A stretch of 64,000 nucleotides of DNA, from contig JARDYH010000002.1 in NCBI GenBank assembly GCA_029215795.1, forward strand, positions 9,045,001 to 9,109,000. The letters run 5' to 3'. Positions within the stretch are counted from its first letter, which is position 1. Each line of letters starts with the position of its first letter. Below the pieces are notes generated by a model. It saw only the letters and a list, made by a program, of their open reading frames with translations, had not been told where the DNA came from and made no database searches. Source of the DNA: Anniella stebbinsi (Eukaryota > Chordata > Lepidosauria > Squamata > Anniellidae). Shown one piece after another: positions 21,030 to 32,576 of the stretch. Both the position numbers and the translations under genes were made by a program.

Positions 21030-21250
21030 TTCAGAAAGAGAAGAATTGGCCTGCTGTGGTCCATCCAGTCCAGCATTAGGTTTCCAATAGCTGGCATCTA
21101 GATGCCTCTGGATGTTCACAAGCAGGGCATGAAGGTGATGGTCATCTCCTATTGTTGGCCTCCAGCATCTGGTATTCCGAAGTATACTACCTCTCTACAA
21201 GGAGCTCCATGGAATGGTTCACAATGAAGAGCCATGAGTAGGTTAGAGAT
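21030..21250 (-). mobile_element. CR1-type LINE 3' end, diverged
   Basis: On the minus strand: TGCTGGACTGGATGGACCAC at the end, preceded by the equivalent of the GAACATCCAGAGGCATCT region, in the order seen in the other CR1 tails. Confidence 0.6.
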
Positions 21251-21422
21251 TTTCATGCAGAGGCTGAATGGTCACCTATCTGGGATGCTGTAACAGTGAA
21301 ACCCATCCCATCAGAAGTTTATATGAGTCTAAGGGAGCAATTCTATGGCCCCTGTGGTCTGAGGTAGGGATAGGATAGTGGGGATTCTCCTCTCAGAGGT
21401 GGGAGACAATGGTCCAATCTCA

Positions 21423-21565
21423 GGCCAGATCTACACCTTGGCAGGATCTACACTACTGCTTTAAAACAGTTTATATCAGTAGTGACCACTGTTGGGGCCC
21501 AGGAACACATTCCATATACAGCTTTCAAACTGTTTTCAAAGTGTCAGATCCTGCTGGGTGTAAAT

Positions 21566-21598
<33 letters not shown>

Positions 21599-21962
21599 AC
21601 AACAACAACAATAATAATAATAATAATAATTTATTTCTTAAACGCCTCTCCCTCCGGATCAAGGCGGGGAACAACATCAAATGTAAAATACATAAAACTG
21701 ATTAAAAGCACATAAAACTAATACATTATTAAAATACCAATAAAACACCAATACAACTCTTAAAATTCAACTGGGTAGGCCTGCTGGAAGAGATCGGTCT
21801 TTATGGCTTTCTTAAGGTCTGGCCCTCATGTCAAATCATTATGAATGTGGAATAAAAAGCAGGATATAACACTTTGAAAGCTGCATGTGGAACATGGATT
21901 GTGTTCCCAACAGTTATCAGTGAACTTCAATACTGCTATAAAGCAGTAGTGTAGATCTAGCC
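21423..21962. mobile_element. GGCC-ended MITE with 3-bp duplication, split by L2
   Basis: It starts GGCCAGATCTACACC and ends AGTGTAGATCTAGCC, flanked by TCA on both sides (21420-21422, 21963-21965). The arms (21423-21567 and about 21826-21962) contain AACAGTT and GCTTTCAAA/TTTGAAAGC motifs. An AAT-tailed L2 sits between them. Related elements with 3-bp duplications: 43773-43995 (ATG) and 48354-48547 (CAG). A three-base duplication would fit PIF/Harbinger or CACTA elements; the superfamily is an inference. Confidence 0.8.
21568..21825 (-). mobile_element. L2-type LINE 3' end with AAT/AAC tail, nested
   Basis: An AAT and AAC triplet tract (21571-21632) is followed by the L2 3' UTR (AACGCCTCTCCCTCCGGATC, AAGGCGGGGAACAACATC) and the end of the ORF2 region (GGTAGGCCTGCTGGAAGAGA). 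It is inserted between the two arms of the MITE. Confidence 0.85.
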
Positions 21963-21965
21963 TCA

Positions 21966-23032
21966 GATAAGGACAGAAGTGGCATTCTGGTGGGTAGGAG
22001 GTGGAGGAGACCAAAGAGGCCAGGATACAAGCTATCCCGAGCCTCTTCAAGCCTCCTTGCCTCCTCCCCTCCAAAGCGTCATCTAGTGACAAACACATCA
22101 ATCAAAAGAAAGGTGAATTGCCTCTGCTCCTCCTCCTGACTTGCCAGCATCAGCCCTACGGGGCACTGGATACATGGAATGCTCTGAGATCAGAAGCTTC
22201 TGTCCCATGAGGGTGCAATCCATAGGATTGCCCCTAATCTGTCTTTCTTTGAAAGCCATCAAATCTAGCAGCCATTGCTATGTCCTGTTTGAAACACATG
22301 GGCAATCGTGAGAGTAACACTCCTGGGGAGACTGAGCAGATCTGTCGAAGAAGGAACAAGTGAAGATGCCATCATTTTTTGGACTAGCCCCACCCCTTCT
22401 GTTTTTAAAACAGTACTATATCATGCAGAAATTAATCTGGCCATGTTTTCCCCAGCATGCAGATAAAGGGCATCTTAAGGGGAAATTGTGCTGCTTACCT
22501 GGGGCGTTTGTGCTTCCTGCTTTTTGGTGCAATTGTTATGGTCTGAATTACATGGACGAAGACAGGCAACCATGTGGTTTGAATGGAACACTTCCCCTCC
22601 ATTCAGTTCCATCCAATTCCACTGAGACAGTGCCATTAGTGGCAGAAGATCCCATTTTTTCAGCCGTTACCACTTTAAAGGTGGTTCTTTTCATGACGGA
22701 ATTTCCAACGGATGCTGCATGAGACGTCCTGGTCATTCGTGATGTTGTTTAGAAGACCCACAAACTTTCATGAACAGCCAATCAAGAGTGTGCAATAAAT
22801 TGCTTGTTTAGAGGAGCCCAAAATGATGGAGAAAGCCTGATCTGCTTAATTTTCGAATGACTGGATGCCCTTAAGGCTGTAAGTGTGGGGCCAGTAAACA
22901 TGCTGGTCACATGTGTGTGTGTGTGTTGTTGTCATTGCTTCATTTGCACCCAGATTTGTATGTGAAGGGAGGCAAAAGCCAAATAGATACAGAGGGAGGG
23001 ATAATATTGCTCCCAGGAGGTCCCTATCCAAT
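21966..23032. other. No recognised feature
   Basis: Unique-looking sequence. An open frame at 22360-22722 has no recognisable domain and is not called a gene. A GT dinucleotide run is at 22911-22926. Confidence 0.4.
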
Positions 23033-23320
23033 CAGGAGTGTTGAACTTTTTTTAGCCTGAAAGCCAACTTCCATTTTGGAGAAGCTCTTGCAGGCTGCAT
23101 TCTAGTGTTGAGCACAACTGAAGGCAAAAGGGGCAGGGCCAAATATACTGGCATATTTGAGCTGAAAGCTCTTGCTGCTAGTAAATAAGCCCTAGGAGAG
23201 GCATGTCATCTTTTTACACAAAGGTCAGGAAATCACTACAATAGGGGAAAACTGCACAAAGGTCATTGGTGGTTGGCAGAAGTAGGTAAGACCCTGGTGG
23301 GTTGAGGTTCTGTACCCCTG
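23033..23320. mobile_element. hAT (Charlie-like) element, CAGG.GT ends
   Basis: Ends CAGGAGTGTTGAAC and GGTTCTGTACCCCTG are inverted, the terminal form of Charlie-group hATs. A related left end lies at 2100-2225. No clear target duplication, consistent with age. Confidence 0.6.
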
Positions 23321-25244
23321 GCATAGAGGGTCAAAACCTTACCATTAAAACTGTATCATATAGCTCCGATATCCAGTTCTCCCAAGTCTTTTAATCTGGA
23401 ACTACAGTTGCACATGCGTAGACATATATCCTGCATAGCCGTAGCCCTGATCTGTGAAACTAGCTTTGAGTCCCTCCAGTGGTAATATATACTCTTTGAT
23501 TCTCTTTTAAATAATGTCTCCTTATTTTGAGCAGGTCCTGAATTGATAACAGATGCACAGAGTAACACACCAGAATCTGCCACTCCGGTAGCTTATTCAT
23601 GGGAACATGAAACCTTCACTTATTAATGTAAGGATGATATCGCCTCTTTTATTAGATGATAAAATGGGGAATAATACAATGAGGGACTCTGTTGTTACTT
23701 CTCTCCGATGGAGATTCCTGATGAGCAAAGGGGCATTCATCAAATGATATCACCTATCATGGGATTTAAACTAATACCATCTATTTATCTATATTGTTGT
23801 TTACAAGAGGAAATGTGGAAAGGAGTGGAGTGGGTGGGAAGAATTATTATCCTGGCAGAATGTCTACAGTGGGACATCCAGGGTAATAATCTGGACAGTC
23901 AAGGGCCTCCTGGGAATGATTTCTCGCAAAACCAAGTTGGCTCCCCTGGAAGGTAAAACATTTCCTCTCCACTTTCTGCTGAGTTAGAAAGTTGTTACTT
24001 TGGAAGGCAGCCTCGTAAAATTTAAATATCATGAGTTTCCTTGACATTGTGATTCATGATGCAAATAATGGCGCCATTAAAGGAGAGTGGAAGCTGTTAG
24101 CCTAGTCGGTTGCGAAGCCGAGGATTAGAGTTCCTTGAAATATGACCGCCAGACTTCGATGCAAATGTATCCCCTTCACTCTGGCTGAGTGCAAATGGAG
24201 GACAGAGGAGAAGAGAGAACACTTTGTTAGCAAATTATAAAGCATTACCGGGACTACAGAGAGATAAACTTGACTAGGAGTGCGGGGATGGCTAATTCAG
24301 CAGGATTAAGAACGCTAATGCCATATTTCTCAATTTGGAGCGTATTGTTAAAATACAAAAAAAAAAAAAAAATCCCTGAGACCCATTGTGCCATTGCTTG
24401 AGGCAGTGTGAGAAATAAAGATTGCACATGGCTAGAACTTTCTACTGAGGTCACCATGTAAACAGTTAATGAAGCAGAGACACTCAAGGGATTCATTGGC
24501 TGAACACATTGAGATGTGTTCTCTATAAATGTTCAATTGGCAGTTGCAAAATTGCTCTGGCGATGCCTTGAAAGAAACTGTGGACATTGTACCCTTCCTG
24601 CATTAAATGGGGTGTTCAGAATTAATTTCTTTATTTTCTAAGGCAGTGTAACAGTTTGACGGGAGCTTCTAATAAGTGCAAGGATGTTAAAAAGGAGGGC
24701 GAAATGGCTGAAGGTCAGAAACCACCCCATACAATCTGGGAGTGAAGATACGGGTTATTACAACACTTCAGCTAGCTTCTTTATCACTAGATTTACCTTG
24801 TAATTGGCTAGCATTAAATGCATCCTTCTTCAATACCGTCCGCATCAACCCAATTAAGATGAATTGTTTGGCTGTGAGCCAACATATAACCCAATCCGGT
24901 GGCATTGTATTCTGTCGCTGGAGAATCTAATGATTAGACTCTAATGGTTGCAACTCCAGCACAAGGGTGCACAACTGATGTGAACATTTCATCCTCTACC
25001 TTGCCCTGGAATGCGATAAAGTCAGTAGTCATGGGGCTACTTCCTAGTCTCCTTGGGTTCCCAAGCCTCCCAGTAGGATCTCTACAGAGGAAGTAGGAAA
25101 TCTAATCAAATATTTTTTTACCCAGGATAAGCCAATGATGCCCCATGGATGTTGCATGTCTTTCTTGCTAGATTGTGAAAAATCTTAGGTTTTGTTTTTG
25201 TTCTTAAGGATATACAGTGAGTCTGACTGTTAGTCCATCTAGAC
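23321..25244. other. Long low-repeat stretch with candidate conserved elements
   Basis: Almost free of recognisable repeats for 1.9 kb. The parts at 24045-24330 (GCAAATAATGGCGCCATTAA, CTAATTCAGCAGGATTAAGA) and 24740-24930 (TTGTAATTGGCTAGCATTAA, CTAATGATTAGACTCTAATG) have the look of conserved regulatory elements with homeodomain-type cores. No exon with splice sites could be supported. Confidence 0.35.
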
Positions 25245-25366
25245 CAGTGGTGGGGAATGTGTCACCCTCTAGCTCTTGTTGGGCCTCAACTCCCATCAGA
25301 ACTAGCCAATGGCGAGGGATGATGGAAGTTGCAGTCCAACAACATCTAGAGGTCCACACATTCCCC
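25245..25366. mobile_element. hAT MITE, CAGTGGTGGGGAA ends
   Basis: Starts CAGTGGTGGGGAATGTG and ends CACACATTCCCC, with the inner motif CAACTCCCATCA and its counterpart. Flanks ATCTAGAC and ATCTAGAT match at 7 of 8 bases. Confidence 0.8.
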
Positions 25367-25439
25367 ATCTAGATCAGCCCTGACCAACCCACATGAGATC
25401 TATTTAACTGAAGATTCCAAAGATCTGCTGAACCTGCAT

Positions 25440-25745
25440 TCAGAGTTCTCATAAAAACATAAGAACAACCATGCTGGATCAGATGAAGGGTCCATCTGGG
25501 CCAGCATTCTGTTCACACAGTGGCCAACCAGCTGTCAACAGGAAATCCGCAAGCAGCACATGAGTCCAAAGCACCCTTCCTCCCATGTCTGCCAGCAACT
25601 GCTGTACATAGGATTGCTGACTCTGAATACTGGAGGTAGCAAGAGGCAACAGAACTAGAAATCATTGACAGCCTTCTCCTCCAGGAATTTGTCTAACCCC
25701 TTTTAAAGCCATACTGATTGGTGGCCATCACTACACACTTATAAC
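25440..25745 (-). mobile_element. CR1-type LINE 3' end
   Basis: Reverse of the standard tail: TAAAAACATAAGAACAACCA, GCTGGATCAGATGAAGGGTC, CACAGTGGCCAACCAGCTG and CCTCCAGGAATTTGTCTAAC. Confidence 0.88.
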
Positions 25746-25884
25746 AAGGCCATTTTGGAGCAGATCATCTATACCTAGAGCCACCGCCTTTCTTTCACTC
25801 CCTCCCCATGGCCTACTCTCAGCCTGGGCAGAGGCATCCAGCACCATGAGATGGCAATGGAGTGTTGGAATGTGGAGCCAGAAG

Positions 25885-26080
25885 AGGCATGGCTCAGTGG
25901 TAGAATACCTGCTTTGATGCAGAAGGTTCCAGGTTCAATCCCTGTGATCTCCAGGTAAGGCTGGGAAAAATTGTGTTTGAAAACCTGTAGAATCACTACC
26001 CGTCCATGTCTGCAATACTGGAATAGATGAATCAGTGGTTTGAACTCAGTATAAGACAGCTTTCTATGTTCCTATGCTTA
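25885..26080 (+). mobile_element. tRNA-derived SINE, second family
   Basis: The tRNA-like head has TGGCTCAGTGGTAGAATACC (A box region) and GGTTCAATCCC (B box). The body is CAATACTGGAATAGATGAAT, and the end is CAGCTTTCTATGTTCCTATG, which resembles CR1 3' ends. Other copies: 19600-19735, 27128-27312 (minus) and 59885-60060. Confidence 0.88.
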
Positions 26081-26229
26081 TAAGAAAGGACTGTAGCACT
26101 TCAACCTACAGGTGGGGGATACCACTTTTGAATCCAACACCCCCATGCAGTGGTGCAGCTAGGGCTGGAACGTGAGGCCAAAGACTTCATGGATTCACCC
26201 TACAGCTCAGGAAGAGATCCTAATGGAAG

Positions 26230-26395
26230 ACAGCAGCAAGAGATTGGAGGTAGTGTGTTGTGTGAACAGCATGTTTCCCAACCGTGATAGCTACATAACC
26301 ACAGTTTAACCACGCTCACTAGCCACCTGCTGCAAAAGGGTTAGCAGCCTAACCATGGTTTAGTGTGTTGTCCGAACAGGCCAAGTGAAAATCAG
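26230..26395. mobile_element. MITE fragment, GTGTTGT.CGAACAG end
   Basis: GTGTGTTGTGTGAACAG near the left and TGTGTTGTCCGAACAGGCC on the right recall the elements at 41811 and 44389. Both arms carry ACCACAGTTTAACC / AACCATGGTTTAG motifs. Confidence 0.4.
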
Positions 26396-26560
26396 GCCCC
26401 ACCTCAACATGTGGACATGCACGGGTGTGCCACGGCCCAGGAGGGCCGACGCTGCTCACCACCACTTTCTCCCATCTTGTTTTTAAAACCATGTGATACT
26501 TTGGGGGCAGTTGCTGGGCATGTACATGGTTATAGATGCCCGTTTTATCATCTTTTCTTT

Positions 26561-26563
<3 letters not shown>

Positions 26564-26598
<35 letters not shown>
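26564..26598. repeat. (AT)n microsatellite
   Basis: Uninterrupted AT dinucleotides. Confidence 0.97.
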
Positions 26599-26603
<5 letters not shown>

Positions 26604-26753
26604 ACAAACAAACAAAATGGTTCTTCTTCCCAAGTAAATGTGTTTAGCATTAGTGCAGCAGAAGCAAATGGCATTTTATTCCAGTAGTAATAAAATGGTT
26701 TAAGTCCGTTCAAAATGTAAAACTGCACATGCTCAGAGGATTTGTTCTTTAAT

Positions 26754-27007
26754 CAGGGATGACAAACAGGTTTACTTCTGTCCTAATGTATCTGGGGAAA
26801 TAGCTTGCAAAAACAATGTGCATGTGAGGGATGTGTAAAAAAATGTGTACGTCATGAGAAATGCATACAAAAAAATGCAGACGCATGTTCTTACTGACCT
26901 TTTACATGCACACCCAAACAAAATTACAAACTGATGCCGAAACAGGACAGAACAAACTTTTGCTTCCAAATAAATAAAAAAGCTGTAGAAAGTTTCATCT
27001 GTCCCTA
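26754..27007. mobile_element. Probable AT-rich MITE, AGGGATG / CCTA ends
   Basis: Ends CAGGGATGACAAACAG and CATCTGTCCCTA are inverted. The interior repeats AATGTGCA, AAATGTGTAC and AATGCATAC motifs as in the group at 40786 and 45716. Confidence 0.55.
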
Positions 27008-27127
27008 GCCTGGAGAGCTGGATTTGGTACCTCTCTTGATTACTGTCAATTATAGGTCTTCCAGTGCAAGCAGCAATGATGGAAAATGGAGAAGTGAGTT
27101 TTGCCACTACCCTCTGCTTCTGACACC

Positions 27128-27312
27128 TAGGGATATAGAAAGCTGCCTTATACTGTGTCAGACCCTTCATCCATCCTGCCCAGTATTGTAGGCACTGATT
27201 GGCAGTGGCTCTCCAGAGTTTCAGGCAGGAGTTTCTCCATCCCTACCTGGAGAAGCCAGGGATTGAACCTGGGACCTTCTGCATACATGGCAGGTGTTCT
27301 CACTGAGCCACA
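27128..27312 (-). mobile_element. tRNA-derived SINE, second family
   Basis: Minus-strand copy: the tail AGAAAGCTGCCTTATACTGT is at the left, the B box (GGGATTGAACC on plus) is at 27251-27261 and the A box region (CACTGAGCCAC) is near 27301. Confidence 0.88.
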
Positions 27313-27539
27313 GTCCCTCCTGGTGCTTTTGGGTAGCAGCAGCAGCTGCAGTAGTGAAGGAACACTGAGAGATGGCTTTTTTGGCTCCTCCTTTGACAAT
27401 CTTTCTTCCCTTTCTAGCACTCTGTACCATTCACACTTCTAGTTTCTTGGCTGTGAAGGCCAGGTTGGCTACCTGCTGAACAATTTGCACATGCTGTCTA
27501 GTGGAACAGAGGGGGTATATCTGAATGACTCTGTGCCAG

Positions 27540-28131
27540 ACTATGGGCTCTGTGTTGTTCTACTGTTTGTAGTTGTAAATATATTGCAAAGTTTATTGTT
27601 TGTGATATGCATTGGGTTATAGATCTTTAAAAGGAAGTAAGGATAATAACAGATAAAGTAAATAACTAGGCCAAAATGTACTGACTGTTTGTAGTTAAAG
27701 GTCTAGGTGAGTATGGTGTGCCTGGATTGGCTAACTGTGTGCCTGAATGGAAAGTGAGTACTGATTGGCTAGTTGTTTAGAGTGCCTGGATTGGTTGTTT
27801 GTGTAAGACTGGGAGGAGCTAGAGAGTGAGTGGAGTGTATATATGTGTCTGACAGAGAGAGCTGACAGGGTTGATTGGGGGGGATTTAAGGGGGAGATTT
27901 GAGAGAGAAGTTGAAAGGGATTTGAGAGAATTGGGAGATTGAGATAAGATTTTAGAGCATGAATCAAATGAAGAACAGTTTATAAACGTATAAGAGTTCT
28001 GTCTGCTACACAATTGAACTGAAGTACCCATTAAGCTTGCTGACACTCAATTTCTTATTAATATATTCTTGTTAATTCCATCTCCTGGTGTGGTCTGTGG
28101 GTGTACCTGAGAAGGTACTGGTGGCAGCTGA
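27540..28131 (+). mobile_element. Solo or 5' LTR of an LTR retroelement, with primer-binding-like site
   Basis: Three inverted CCAAT boxes (GGATTGGCTA near 27724, TGATTGGCTA near 27763, GGATTGGTTG near 27789) precede a TATA-like TGTATATATG (27837). TGGTGGCAGCTGA at 28119-28131 follows the LTR and matches, in reverse, 42035-42047 beside a related LTR. It would serve as a primer-binding site. The U3 start is not defined and no gag or pol follows. The family could be gypsy-like or an endogenous retrovirus. Confidence 0.55.
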
Positions 28132-28229
28132 ACAAAGACGTTATCTGGAGGCCAGGTTGCTGGGCTGTGGTGCTGTGGGGCCTAAATAGTAAAGGCAAGA
28201 TAGGGGCCGCAGCAGCAAGAAGTCGAGGA

Positions 28230-28737
28230 TAACCTCACAAGCTCACCTATACCTATGAGCCTTCCGGGAGGGAAGGGGGGAAGATCTCAGGCTTTCCAGC
28301 TTCCATGACCCTCCCCCAGCGTACAAACACCAGCACAATGTCCCGGAAGGAAAGAGGGACATCCTGCGCCGCTTCTTCTTTTTTTTAAGGAGAGCTGGGC
28401 AACAGTAAGTAAATAAAAATAAAAAAATGGGGAACTTGGCCATGCCATCCAAGGGATGGTGAAAATGCTGCCCCCCCCCATGGGAACAGAGCCACCCTGC
28501 TCAGCTCCGTGCTTATTTGAGGACACTAGAGCCTCAGCCCCACCAGCCAGAGTCCTTGAGGTTGTCCCAGGACCACGGAAAAACCAGGACATCCACGGTT
28601 GCAGTTATCCCAGGGAAAGTCTCTGGTCATCCCCAGTTGACCCCGGGATCCCCTGTGCATGATTTGGATGCACAGGGATGATGTAGGGATGACCCCGGGA
28701 TAACTGCATGGTGTAGAAACGGCCTTTGGGGCCAAAA
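28230..28737. mobile_element. MITE of the CTACACC family, reverse copy
   Basis: Shares with 12084, 39677 and 45105 the stretches TGCTGCCCCC, CAGCTCCGTGC, CCAGTTGACCCCGGGATC and the end GTGTAGAAACGGCC (28724-28737). The left end is degraded (CTCACCTATACC). Donor-like AGGTGAG on minus lies at 28242-28248 and GTAAGT on plus at 28405-28410. Confidence 0.72.
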
Positions 28738-28745
28738 TGAGGGCA

Positions 28746-28780
28746 CTATGAGAGAGAGGGAGAGAGAGAGAGAGAGATTT
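28746..28780. repeat. (GA)n microsatellite
   Basis: GAGA tract with minor G insertions. Confidence 0.9.
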
Positions 28781-29616
28781 ATAGAAAACACATAACAGCT
28801 AGTTGCTTCTGAGCAAGCCAAAAGCCAGGCCTTTTTCCATGTGTAACAAAATGAACTCAACAATGGACAGCAAAATGAAAAAAAAAAACTTGGACTCTTA
28901 ATCTATTTTGACATGTTGCTTAATGAAGGAAAACTGTTTACATGTTGTTGTTCTACCAAGGTTTGGATGATTAGATCCTATAAATTATGCAGGACACCAT
29001 TAATAAATTTCATTAGGCTCCATATTAGGCTGTCCTCCGTCCAGGCACCAGCGTCTGATTAATTACACGGCGATCACTGAAGAGCTGACATAGCTAAAGA
29101 ATGGGGATTAGTGAGAAAGCCCCATTGGATCCAGCGTTCATTAATGTGATGGCAGAAGTGTTTGGGATAACAAATTACTATTGGATAGGACAGATCGGAA
29201 GTCATTAAAGTTTCAGGGTTTTATGAATTTAATATTTTATTTGGGGAGGTGAATGCTGGAGACATTCATCTGATAATGGCACCTCCGTTCCCCCCCCCCT
29301 CCTTCATTGGAACAAATTTTCTGGCAGCAGTGCTAGGGTGGGGGAGGGATCATAAAGGTCTTTTAATGAGACTTCCACAGCCAGCCATGGAACATTCAAG
29401 TTCTTGTGCGACTTTCAGCTTCTCCAGTTCTTCTCCACAGATGGTCTCTTCTTCCTTGTTTGAAGCTCTGTGAGGACTCAAGTGGAGCTGCAGGGTCAGG
29501 ACTGGGGTTGCCACCAAATTTCAGATACATTAAAATTTGGGAGTTCTGGCATGGGCAAAACATTTGTGAAAATTAAAGAGCATCAATAAGATCAGTACAT
29601 GTCAGGGAGGTCCTGT
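28781..29616. other. Low-repeat stretch with a strong-looking conserved-element candidate
   Basis: The part at about 28900-29245 is free of repeats and dense in ATTA/TAAT cores (ACACCATTAATAAATTTCAT, GTCTGATTAATTACACGGCG, GTTCATTAATGTGATGGCAG). It is one of the best conserved non-coding candidates in the window. No exon is supported. Confidence 0.35.
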
Positions 29617-29625
29617 CTGTCTATC

Positions 29626-29670
<45 letters not shown>

Positions 29671-29684
29671 ATCTATCATCTATT
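29617..29684. repeat. (CTAT)n microsatellite
   Basis: About fifteen CTAT units with variant edges. Confidence 0.95.
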
Positions 29685-29932
29685 TCCTAAAGGAAAATGT
29701 GCTGGTTGCTTCATGCCTAGTTGAAACACCTGAGGGATTTTTCAGGAAAGGAAAACAAAAGGTATTTGATAAGAAAAGGAGAATGTTGGTCCAAACTTTA
29801 TCAACCATCACCATGACTAAGCACAAACCTTAGAAACCCAAATGCACTGAAAAGTGCACACTGGCATATTGCAGGAACCTTCTACAATATTCAGCGCTTT
29901 CGACAACATTTGGGGAAAATGTTCTTCAAAGG

Positions 29933-30251
29933 TAGGGTGACCAGATAAAATCCAGGTCAGGGCTCATGTAACTTTAACAGTTGTAGAGAAAAGGGAATTT
30001 CAGCCAGTGTCATTTGTATGCAATTAGTTCCTGGTGAAATTCCCTCTTCATCACAACAGTTAAGTTGCAGGGGCCCTGCCTTCTTTTGTATATGGTCACT
30101 CTAGTATAGTGCCTGCACCTTTAACTGTTGTGATGAAGAGGGAATACCACCAGGAACTAATTGCATACAAATGACACTGGCTGAAATTCCCTTTTCTCTA
30201 CAACTGTTAAAGTTACATGAGACCTGACCTGGATTTTATCTGGTCAGCCTA
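29933..30251. mobile_element. Palindromic hAT MITE, TAGGCTGACC family, long form
   Basis: Ends TAGGGTGACCAGATAAAATC and GATTTTATCTGGTCAGCCTA are inverted. The flanks repeat TTCAAAGG exactly (29925-29932, 30252-30259). The whole element folds into a hairpin with CAGTGTCATTTGTATGCAAT and its complement in the two arms. 319 bp, as at 9734-10052. Confidence 0.9.
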
Positions 30252-30259
30252 TTCAAAGG

Positions 30260-30669
30260 TGTCAGGGACATCATCTTTAAACACACAAAGAGAGCAATCA
30301 GAGCAATAGGGAGAAAATAAACATGAAATCCTAGAAGAGTAAAAAGAATGAAGGCCCAACTAAAAAGAGATGAGAGAAGAGTTAGCAGAAAGGACATGTA
30401 GTTTCGTCTGAACATGGAAATGACCTTCTATCTGATGCTATCCAGTTTACTCTGTAGTGGGAGTGTGTAAGCTAGGCTGAAATGAGGATGGGCATCTCAC
30501 TATGCAATTGAAGGTATATCACACTGAATGGCAGCATGCACATTTTAATGCATCGTTCAATGGACATCTGCAATGAAATCAATGGTTGTGTATGTCTCTG
30601 GTTCATACAAGCAAGATGATCATAGAAGGAATGAGTGATAATTCCATTTTAGTTTGGTTTTGATAAGAA
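30260..30669. other. No recognised feature
   Basis: Unique-looking, AT-rich sequence. Confidence 0.4.
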
Positions 30670-30892
30670 CCTGTGTGGTGTAGTGGTTAGTGTTGGATTG
30701 GGACTTAGGAGATCCAGGTATTTGTCCCCACTTGGCCATGGAACTCACTGGAGTGACCTTCGGCCAGTCCTTGTCTCTTAATCTAATTTACCTCACAGGG
30801 TTGATGAGAGGATAAAATGGAAAGGGGGAGGAGGATCTAAGCTGCCTTGGGTATCTTGCAAAAACGCAAAAGGCAGGATATAATGTAATTAC

Positions 30893-30922
<30 letters not shown>
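30670..30922 (+). mobile_element. tRNA-derived SINE with (AAT)n tail
   Basis: TGTGGTGTAGTGGTTAGTGT (A box region), then CTTCGGCCAGTCCTTGTCTC, GGGTTGATGAGAGGATAAAA and GCAGGATATAATGTAATTAC, with an AAT tract at 30893-30922. Confidence 0.88.
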
Positions 30923-30924
<2 letters not shown>

Positions 30925-31464
30925 GTTGCAACTGACCAGACGTAACAGTTATAGACAAAAAAGAAAAACACACCTACCTCATCAACATAACAATACTGAA
31001 TGACAAAAAAATTGTAGAAAAGGGAGACGAAAAGAGAGAAAAACATACTCCAGTGGCTATGGAAGTTAAAGAACCATGGCAACAGGAAAAGGTCACACAG
31101 CGACATCACAGCAAAAACACTATACAGAAAACTGGGCCTACCAAAATACATCCACACCAACATCCAGAAAGCAGTCATAATTAAAACATGCTACTTGTCA
31201 GGAAATTCCTGAATTTGTAAAAGACAGTACGTCCATCTAGATAAACCACCACGAGCAAGAAAAGAGAGATGATGATGATGATGATGATGATGATAATAAT
31301 TCAAAAACTACAAAGATTTCCATATTTTGGATAAAACAGTTCTGTGCACATTTTTTTAAAATGCATGCATACATTGTGTGCCTATTTCAAATGTGCCAAT
31401 CCATTCCCCACCCCATCCTCATTCTGCATGCCCCGAAAATATACAGATTTTGTATATTGATTCA
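30923..31464. other. AT-rich stretch; (GAT)n at 31267-31300
   Basis: The segment 30950-31260 reads on both strands as unusual A-rich sequence (AAGAACCATGGCAACAGG, GCGACATCACAGCAAAAACA) and could be a LINE remnant, but no clear domain is visible. A GAT triplet run is at 31267-31300. Confidence 0.3.
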
Positions 31465-31700
31465 TTCATTTATTGTATTTGTATCCTGCCTTCTTCCTTT
31501 ACGGAACCCAAGGCAGCATACATAATCCTCCTCCTCTCCATTTTATCCTCACAACAGCAACTCTGCGAGGTAGGCTGGGCTGAGAGTCTGTGACTGGCCC
31601 AAAATCACCCAGTGAGCTTCCATGACTGAGTGGGGACTAAAACTTGGATCTCTTGAGTCCCAGTCCAATACTCTAACCACTACACCACACGGGCTCTCAG
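31465..31700 (-). mobile_element. tRNA-derived SINE
   Basis: Minus-strand copy: ATTTGTATCCTGCCTTCTTC at the left (3' end), CTGTGACTGGCCCAAAATCA in the body, and the head CTCTAACCACTACACCAC at 31671-31688. Confidence 0.9.
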
Positions 31701-32257
31701 ATGGGTTCCATTCCATGTTTAGTCTTGGGAGAACTGGATAGTCTCACATTAAAATCTGAACTTTCTCACTCATCCCTACCTGGCACCTGCTCTGAGCAGA
31801 CAGATGAGGTGCTTTTCATAGTTGAAGAATGAGATGGGGATAGCATCTCGTATACGAAAGGCAAGCCAAACCCTCCCCCACATGTTTGGAGGCTTTCAAT
31901 ATTTGCCCCTTCCCCACAGATGTCAAGAAAGGAAAGCAAACAAAAAACACCCGTGGCCCGAAACATCCGTAGTCTATCCCTCAGATGGGTGATTTTTGTC
32001 AGCTTTGCTTCTAACACCTGCAACTTCTGAGTGGGGACTAGGGAAAGGATGTTTCTCAGAGAGAGGCTGATCTTTGTGCTTTCATGTCTCTATTGGGCAA
32101 ATGTAATTTCCTGTTTCCAGGTTTGCACTTTCCTCTGGCCATATATACAAAGACGAGTTTGTGAAATTCATTTCCCCATGCTGACTGACCTAGTTCTTCC
32201 AGCTTTCTGGCCTGTGTACGAAACTATATTCAAACTCCCTTATTATTTCTTGCATTC

Positions 32258-32260
<3 letters not shown>
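31701..32260. other. No recognised feature
   Basis: Unique-looking sequence. Confidence 0.4.

Positions 32261-32304
<44 letters not shown>
32261..32304. repeat. (CT)n microsatellite
   Basis: Twenty-two CT repeats. Confidence 0.97.
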
Positions 32305-32307
<3 letters not shown>

Positions 32308-32390
32308 ACAAGACATTGCTGTAAACAAAAAATATGAAAATATTCTTACACAAACAAAAATGTAAACAACCACAGAAGTGCTTCAGATGA

Positions 32391-32536
32391 TGATGTTTGG
32401 TTTATTTCAATACGTTTTCACATTTTGTATTATTATTATTATTATTATTATTATTGGCCAACAGATCAAATATAAATAGAACTGTTTGGTCATATGATGA
32501 TGATGATGATGATTGGTTCATTTCAATATGTTTTCA

Positions 32537-32576
<40 letters not shown>

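Noticed and set aside
22360..22722. 120-codon open frame as a possible gene
   Set aside because: No recognisable domain or homologous repeat copy. Such lengths are expected by chance in a 64-kb window.
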